Origin: Planctomycetota bacterium
Lineage (GTDB): Bacteria > Planctomycetota > Planctomycetia > Planctomycetales > Planctomycetaceae
Length of the DNA stretch: 11,141 bases
Direction: 5' to 3'
Assembly (NCBI GenBank): GCA_003669575.1
Contig: QWOR01000210.1
Location: forward strand, 1-11,141
This document shows, piece by piece, positions 6,685 through 11,141 of the stretch. Numbering within the stretch: the first letter of the stretch is position 1; every line of letters starts with the position of its first letter. The notes under the pieces are model-generated. The model searched no databases. It was not told the origin of the DNA and worked only from the letters and a program-made list of their open reading frames with translations. A program made the position numbers and the translations under genes.

Positions 6685-8856
6685 CTACTGAACGCTCAGT
6701 TGTCGGATCTCTTCCGTTGACAAGGCCCGGTTGAACACAGCAGCCTCGTCCAGCCGACCTTCCCAGTTCGACTGGTTGTCGCTGCGTCCGCCGAGGAAGA
6801 ACTGGTCGAAGCCTGTCGGGAACCCGGCGGAGCAGGGCACGTCGATCTCCGGATCGCTCTGACCATTCAGATAAACCCGTACACGGCCGGCGTCGCGCAC
6901 AAAGACGACATGGCTCCAGGTCCACCGATCGATCACCGTACGGCCGACGACCGGCTTATCAGTGCCATGCTGGAAGATCAGCTTTCCGGGCTCCGTCGCA
7001 GTGCCGCCAATCCCGACATGATCGCCGCTCGTTCCGACGGCGTGGTTCTCGTCCCGCGAGAAGATCCACCCCGCCGTCTCCCGCCCATCGTTCGGCATCC
7101 CGTTCCAGCACCACACCGACACCGAGTAGTTTTCGCCCAGACCCGGCACGTGAGTCTCCATCCGTCCCCCGGCAAAGTGGGCGGCCCGATTCGTCTCGCC
7201 GTTCAGACAGAACTGGTTCGACTTCGGCCCCTCCAGGAAGAAGACCACACCCGGCTCGTAGTATCCGTCGTGATGTTGGCTCGCCCTATCGAATGCGCGC
7301 GGTCCCTCCATCTCATCCATCCGCCAATATGCGACTGGCTTCAGGTTCTGTATTGCCTGAACTGCTGGACCGCTTGATTGCTGATAGGTCCGGCGTGGCT
7401 GACCAGCCACCGTTTCGAGCAGTCCCAGCGCCGCGGCTGTGATCTTCGGCTCGGCCAAGACTTCCAGCCCCGCTGAGCGCGCCGCCCAAGTGTTGTACCC
7501 TCCAAGCACATGTTGCTCTGGTGGTGGAATGTATCCGTCGCCGCCATTGGCCAGTTCGATCACCATCGTCTGTTGAATCGGGCTGCGGAGTTTGAGCTTC
7601 ATTCCCGTCAGGGCGTAGGTCTCGTTCGGCGTCGTCGCGATCGCGATATCACCGATGCGGAGTGCCTGCAGACAGATTTCGGTGGCTTGCCTCTGGTCAA
7701 GGATCACCTGCTCGCGAGCATAGACCTCTTCCGTCGTCTTCGGCGGTCGGTCGCCCATTTCAGCCACGATCTTTTTCGCCCATTGCAGACGCTGAGCATC
7801 GGGCACGCGGTAATTCAGCCGCATGCGAGTCTCAGCCATTGCCAGATCAGCATTCGCGTTGTACTTGATCGATTGCAGCCCCGACTCCGCGATCTTGATC
7901 ATGTCGTTGGCGTAGCTGGTGACTGTCCAGTCCTGATCGAGGTAGGGTGGCTTCCGCGTGTAGTCCCGCCGCCAGATATCCCCGCTGCAGCCGTGCGACA
8001 TGAGCGCCACAAACGGCGGGTGATCCTTGCTCTCGGTCGGCGTGAGGTGGCTCTTGAGTCCCTCGCAAAACAGCCCAAAGTAGTCGGCGTTCAGCGGTTC
8101 CACCCCCGAGAAGTAGTGCATCGAGAAGTTCGCCAGCACCGCTATCGGTCGCCCGCTCAGTGACTGAAACGAGATGATCGACAGATCGGGATCTTCCGGC
8201 CCCGCCTCGCCGGTCACATTGTCCCAGTTCGCACCCGCATGCATGTTCGCCCGCATGGTCGGGTTGCCGAAGGGATCGTTCGTCACACGATCGGGCCGAA
8301 TCACCCAGTGACGCACTGCGGTGTAATCGGCGGCGTTCTGCACCGCCCAGCCGACTTGTGCTGGTTCGAGATGCGACTCCGCCTCGGCGATGGCGTCGGC
8401 GATTTTGACTCGCAGGAACGGGATATAGGCCGAATCGGGATCGGTTCCCAGACACCCCATTGACGCCGGGGCGGTGTGCGTATGCGTGGCCGAGATCAAC
8501 ATCCGGTCGGCCCGGATCTTCGTCCGCGAGGCTGCCAGTCCCTTGGCATCATCGAGGAAATCTCGGCCCATCATGCAGCTGTCGACCACCACGATCGCGA
8601 TCCGCTCTTTTCCGTCATCGAGCACGATGGCCCGGGCATTGAGCGGTGATGTCGCCTTGGTCGCCTTGTTCTCAGTCATCCCCCCGTTGACCAGCACGGG
8701 GAACATCGTCGGCGTCACGTCCACCGCAGCTGCGCCGACCTTGAGCTCGGCCCGTGCAACAGCCCCGTTCTGCCACAGCAGCACCGACCAGGCCAACACC
8801 AACGAACCAACTCGCACTGCTGCCGCGATTCTTCTCGTGAACGTCATCGTGGTCAC
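6685..8856 (-). CDS. secreted neutral-ceramidase-like protein with C-terminal LamG-like domain
   Basis: 723 residues from a GTG at 8856; the in-frame ATG at 8847 is an equally possible start, and neither has a clear Shine-Dalgarno sequence. An N-terminal signal peptide (two Arg, then a hydrophobic stretch to about residue 32) ends at ARA-EL, about residue 36. Residues about 38-490 resemble the neutral/alkaline ceramidase family: VGAAAVDVTP, ISATHTHTAP (His125 and His127), NFSMHYFSG (His247), SHGCSGD (287-293), TTPNETYALTG, and GYIPPPEQH with Glu447. These His and Glu positions fit the family's zinc ligands. The catalytic Ser of true ceramidases (in NLSPN or DVSPN) seems absent, because GD is followed here by IWRRD. 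Residues about 507-723 form a concanavalin-A-like LamG domain (AYWRMDE at its start, WSHVVFVRD, VYLNGQ, GRLDEAAVFNRALSTEEI at its end), probably binding carbohydrate. The substrate is unknown; action would be outside the cytoplasm. Confidence 0.85.
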   Translation of the reverse strand: MTTMTFTRRIAAAVRVGSLVLAWSVLLWQNGAVARAELKVGAAAVDVTPTMFPVLVNGGMTENKATKATSPLNARAIVLDDGKERIAIVVVDSCMMGRDFLDDAKGLAASRTKIRADRMLISATHTHTAPASMGCLGTDPDSAYIPFLRVKIADAIAEAESHLEPAQVGWAVQNAADYTAVRHWVIRPDRVTNDPFGNPTMRANMHAGANWDNVTGEAGPEDPDLSIISFQSLSGRPIAVLANFSMHYFSGVEPLNADYFGLFCEGLKSHLTPTESKDHPPFVALMSHGCSGDIWRRDYTRKPPYLDQDWTVTSYANDMIKIAESGLQSIKYNANADLAMAETRMRLNYRVPDAQRLQWAKKIVAEMGDRPPKTTEEVYAREQVILDQRQATEICLQALRIGDIAIATTPNETYALTGMKLKLRSPIQQTMVIELANGGDGYIPPPEQHVLGGYNTWAARSAGLEVLAEPKITAAALGLLETVAGQPRRTYQQSSGPAVQAIQNLKPVAYWRMDEMEGPRAFDRASQHHDGYYEPGVVFFLEGPKSNQFCLNGETNRAAHFAGGRMETHVPGLGENYSVSVWCWNGMPNDGRETAGWIFSRDENHAVGTSGDHVGIGGTATEPGKLIFQHGTDKPVVGRTVIDRWTWSHVVFVRDAGRVRVYLNGQSDPEIDVPCSAGFPTGFDQFFLGGRSDNQSNWEGRLDEAAVFNRALSTEEIRQLSVQ

Positions 8857-8969
8857 TCATCAGAGGTCTAAGGGAGCAAACGCACCCTCAAGTTACCTCG
8901 CCACCTTCCCGCGTGACAGTGAACACCACCGACGCAGGACAACCAGCGACAGCCTTTATCGCTCTGAGA

Positions 8970-8999
8970 TTGCAAGTAATCGGACTTGCCTCATAGTAT
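8970..8999 (+). promoter_or_regulatory. candidate sigma70-like promoter for the helical-repeat gene
   Basis: TTGCAA (8970-8975) and TAGTAT (8994-8999) are separated by 18 bases, about 70 bases before the ATG at 9068. They lie in the roughly 210-base region between divergent genes (8857-9067), which is visibly more AT-rich than its flanks. The hexamer matches are imperfect. I saw no convincing promoter on the minus strand for the ceramidase-like gene. Confidence 0.3.
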
Positions 9000-9067
9000 T
9001 CAGCGACGCCGAAAGTGTTTTGAAAGTAAATCTTCACCAACCAGCAAACTCTCTACGGAGTCGGGTG

Positions 9068-10897
9068 ATGTATCTTGCAGTACAACGATTCGTACAGTCA
9101 TTACATAAGAGCATGACCTGCTGGCGATCACCAGATTCATACGGCTATGGCAATCTTCTCGACGCTTCGGCTGTTGATCGAAGTTCAAACAAAGCGATTG
9201 CGTGTGGTCGCCGTGTCTCACAGTGGCTGTGCATGTTGCTGCATGCGTTTTTACTGTGTGTGGTGTTTACAGGAGGTGCGGTTGCCGACGAACCGCGTGA
9301 CCTTGCTCTCGCACTGCTGCGGGAGGCCGAAAAAATCCCGGAAGCCAACGTCGGAACTACACTTCGAATGGCAAAAGCGTTTGCCGAAGCCGGTGATTCC
9401 ACGACTGCTGGGCCACTGTTCGTGAAAGCATGGAATGCCAGTCTCAAGATAAACGATGATGACTTCCCTTTGCGGGTGGCGCTGTTGGAAATCGCACAAT
9501 GCCAAGCGGAGATAGGGCAAGAAAACGATGCAATCGAAGCCGCTCAAAAACTTCCCTCATCGTTTGACCGTGCAATTGTTCTGAATGCGATTTCCGCTGT
9601 TTTGGCAGGTCAGGGGAAGGTGACAGCTGCCTTCCACACGGTCGATCTCATCCCCGCACAGGAACGCTTTCAGGAAAATGTGCCAGGGACTCATCGCGAT
9701 ATGGCGCTGAACCAACTCTCAATGGCCTTTTCCGAACGCCTCGATTACGCAAATGCGATGAAAGCCGTGGACTTGATCGGTAGTGGCGGCACATTTAACG
9801 AAGAAGAGAAACGGGCAGCGGAACAGCAGAGAGTCTCTGGACAGTTCTGGATCTTCTACAGCCAGCTTGAATCAGGCGATATCAAATCATCGCTTCAAAC
9901 GGCGCATTCGTTCGCATCACCATCGCGTCGTGATTCGGCCTTGTGTCGCATGCTGCGCTGTGGGGGTGACCGAGTCGATCTGGCGACTGCCCGAGAGATC
10001 TTCAAAGACATCCAGGATCCGTCCCAAAAGGATATCGCGGCAACATGCCTGTCCGAGAGGTTATGTCGACTAAAGCAGCTTGACGAGGCCACAAGTCTTC
10101 TCGATCAGATCCAGGACACAGCTGAAAAGGCCACAGGGTTGTTGGAACTCGCCGTGGGACACGCGGCGAACGGAGACATGGAGAAGACACGGGCATTTCT
10201 TAACCAGTCGACGGCGCTTGCTCCGTTGGCGGGCAATCCAAATAAAGTGGCTGTGGCTATGAAGCGAATCGTCGAGGCGTTCGTCAATTCCGGTCATTTC
10301 GATCACGGTCAAGAGTTTGCCGGGGAACAGAACGACCTCGAGACGCGTTCCGTGTGTCATCAAGCGATCGCCATTGCCCAATGTAAACAGGGGCGCAAGG
10401 TGATCGCGCAGCAGGCGATTCTCGAGAGCAGAAAGGCCGCCGTTAGCATCTCTTATGCCTACCGGCGTTCAGTCCGACTTCAAGAGCTGGCGGTGGCCTT
10501 GTTGGGTGTCGATGCGAAAGAAGAGGCAATCGCCACCTTGAAACTGGCGCACGAAACCGGATGCAATGTCAGATCGGCAGGAGGTACCGATGTCTGGAAT
10601 CTGATTGAAGTCGCCAAGCTGCAAGCAACCATTGGTGATTCCGAAAGTGTCGCTGCGACCTTTGAGGATGCGTTCACAGCTGCCAGAAAGTATCCGGACG
10701 ATACATACAGCGGCTCTTTGGTCGCAAAAGTGATTCAAGCCCAGGCCCAGTTCGGGAACTCCACGCATGCGATACAGATCGCTCATGAAGAAAAGTCCTC
10801 AGAGGCCCGAGCCGGGCTGCTTGTTGCCGCAGCAGGGGGGCTTCTGGCACACTCGTCCCCGCCGCCGCCTGAGGAAAACAACTGTGGTAATAAGTGA
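9068..10897 (+). CDS. secreted alpha-helical (TPR-like) repeat protein of unknown function
   Basis: 609 residues from the ATG at 9068, chosen because GGAG lies 7 bases upstream (9057-9060). The frame is open much further upstream (to 8474), but that part is antisense to the ceramidase-like gene. The ATG at 9113 is an alternative start. A hydrophobic segment (WLCMLLHAFLLCVVF, about 53-67) after RR ends at GGAVA-DEP, a likely signal peptidase site at residue 73; the n-region of about 50 residues is unusually long. The mature part is a run of helical units of about 35 residues, such as LLEIAQCQAEIGQENDAIEA, LNAISAVLAGQGKVTAAFHT, LLELAVGHAANGDMEKTRAF and AIAIAQCKQGRKVIAQQAI, which suggests a TPR-like solenoid throughout. 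No catalytic motif is seen. The C-terminus is a short Ala/Pro-rich tail. It probably binds protein in the periplasm. Base composition looks less GC-rich than in murC or the ceramidase-like gene. Confidence 0.85.
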   Translation: MYLAVQRFVQSLHKSMTCWRSPDSYGYGNLLDASAVDRSSNKAIACGRRVSQWLCMLLHAFLLCVVFTGGAVADEPRDLALALLREAEKIPEANVGTTLRMAKAFAEAGDSTTAGPLFVKAWNASLKINDDDFPLRVALLEIAQCQAEIGQENDAIEAAQKLPSSFDRAIVLNAISAVLAGQGKVTAAFHTVDLIPAQERFQENVPGTHRDMALNQLSMAFSERLDYANAMKAVDLIGSGGTFNEEEKRAAEQQRVSGQFWIFYSQLESGDIKSSLQTAHSFASPSRRDSALCRMLRCGGDRVDLATAREIFKDIQDPSQKDIAATCLSERLCRLKQLDEATSLLDQIQDTAEKATGLLELAVGHAANGDMEKTRAFLNQSTALAPLAGNPNKVAVAMKRIVEAFVNSGHFDHGQEFAGEQNDLETRSVCHQAIAIAQCKQGRKVIAQQAILESRKAAVSISYAYRRSVRLQELAVALLGVDAKEEAIATLKLAHETGCNVRSAGGTDVWNLIEVAKLQATIGDSESVAATFEDAFTAARKYPDDTYSGSLVAKVIQAQAQFGNSTHAIQIAHEEKSSEARAGLLVAAAGGLLAHSSPPPPEENNCGNK

Positions 10898-10926
10898 CTG
10901 ATCCTGATGGGCGTCGATTAGACCGC

Positions 10927-10968
10927 TTGGGGGCCTCTCGGTGTGCCTTGCATAGGAGAGGCCCCCAA
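10927..10968 (+). terminator. strong 13-bp hairpin after the helical-repeat gene
   Basis: A perfect inverted repeat: TTGGGGGCCTCTC (10927-10939) and GAGAGGCCCCCAA (10956-10968) with a 16-base loop, 30 bases after the stop codon. The stem is GC-rich with A/T at its base, as in intrinsic terminators. On the plus strand no T-run follows directly; the nearest is a TTTT about 15 bases on. Its sequence is unrelated to the REP-like hairpins elsewhere in the window. Confidence 0.6.
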
Positions 10969-11007
10969 ACGAGACCTGCCCCCTTTTCTCTTCCCGCTTT
11001 GCATGCC

Positions 11008-11141
11008 ATGAATAAAGATGAAATGCGCAAGATTCTGTCAGAGCAATTGGCGAAGTATCGCACCTGGAGCTACTCGCAGCTTGCGGAGCGTGTTGAGCTA
11101 GATCGTTATGCACACGATTGTTTGGAACACGTTGAGGGCAG
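11008..11141 (+). CDS. N-terminus of a small conserved hypothetical protein (3' partial)
   Basis: An ATG at 11008 opens a frame that runs to the window end (44 full codons). The sequence begins MNKDEMRKILSEQLAKYR, then TWSYSQLAERVELDRYAHD, then CLEHVEG. The layout of an amphipathic helix, a YRxWSYxQL segment and an acidic stretch ending in EG resembles the start of small hypothetical proteins found in planctomycetes and cyanobacteria, in which a GxxGxxYQIE segment follows. I recognise the pattern but know no function for it. No Shine-Dalgarno sequence is visible. The gene follows a strong terminator-like hairpin, so it probably has its own promoter within 10969-11007, although I could not identify one. 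An earlier ATG at 11003 stops after two codons. Confidence 0.6.
   Translation, partial: MNKDEMRKILSEQLAKYRTWSYSQLAERVELDRYAHDCLEHVEG

Noticed and set aside
7510..8163. 217-codon plus-strand open frame
   Set aside because: It is antisense to the ceramidase-like gene, whose motifs are clear over this range; the frame stays open because of GC-rich codon use.
8474..9067. Upstream extension of the plus-strand frame that ends at 10897 (198 extra codons)
   Set aside because: Most of it is antisense to the well-supported ceramidase-like gene, the encoded sequence is low-complexity Ser/Ala/Arg, and a Shine-Dalgarno sequence marks the ATG at 9068.
9121..9134. Near-perfect 14-base palindrome (CTGGCGATCACCAG), operator-like
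   Set aside because: It lies inside the coding region from the preferred start, has one mismatched pair, and short palindromes of this kind are common.
10674..11113. Minus-strand open frames across the end of the repeat-protein gene and the terminator
   Set aside because: They run through a strong hairpin and are antisense to two plus-strand genes, with no recognisable product.
1..11141. Search for a defence, mobile or secondary-metabolite system
   Set aside because: No transposase, integrase, nuclease, methylase, toxin-antitoxin pair, CRISPR-type repeat spacing or biosynthetic cluster is visible; the genes are housekeeping or single secreted and membrane proteins.

Overview
The window is an ordinary chromosomal stretch from a member of the Planctomycetota, probably of the order Planctomycetales. 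Four things point there. The first gene ends in a TPR tail of the kind carried by planctomycete Ser/Thr kinases. There is a secreted fusion of a neutral-ceramidase-like domain with a LamG-like domain. The single-pass membrane protein at 1727-3046 belongs to a type common in this phylum. The last gene looks like the start of a small protein shared by planctomycetes and cyanobacteria. The intact murC and murB genes mean the organism makes peptidoglycan. The genus cannot be read from this sequence.

Layout. Positions 1-1509 (+) hold the 3' part of a kinase-like gene that begins before the window. It converges on a block of five minus-strand genes, read from right to left: a ceramidase-like/LamG secreted protein (8856-6685), pyrF (6636-5683), murC (about 5462-3936), murB (about 3976-3098) and a single-pass membrane protein of unknown function (3046-1727). 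murC and murB overlap and are almost certainly translated together. The gap of about 50 bases after murB allows the membrane protein to be in the same transcript. pyrF starts 48 bases after the ceramidase-like gene and may be read through from it. About 220 bases with two inverted hairpin repeats separate pyrF from murC. To the right of a divergent promoter region (8857-9067) lies a secreted alpha-helical repeat protein (9068-10897, +). It is followed by a perfect 13-bp hairpin and then the first 44 codons of another plus-strand gene that leaves the window.

How the genes work together. MurB and MurC catalyse consecutive steps: UDP-GlcNAc-enolpyruvate to UDP-MurNAc, then addition of L-Ala. PyrF makes UMP and so feeds the UDP-sugar pool, but this link is metabolic rather than evidence of a dedicated system. 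I see no CRISPR array, transposase, tRNA, rRNA, phage gene or recognisable defence system.

The points most worth a second look are: (i) a small family of REP-like hairpins, with an inverted pair at 5587-5673 whose arms differ only by transitions and a third copy at 1569-1594; (ii) the ceramidase-like protein, which keeps likely zinc ligands but appears to lack the catalytic serine motif; (iii) a murC-murB pair without its usual ddl/fts neighbours, with Cys in place of the usual Ser proton donor in MurB. Several start codons are uncertain, and each case is described in its entry.
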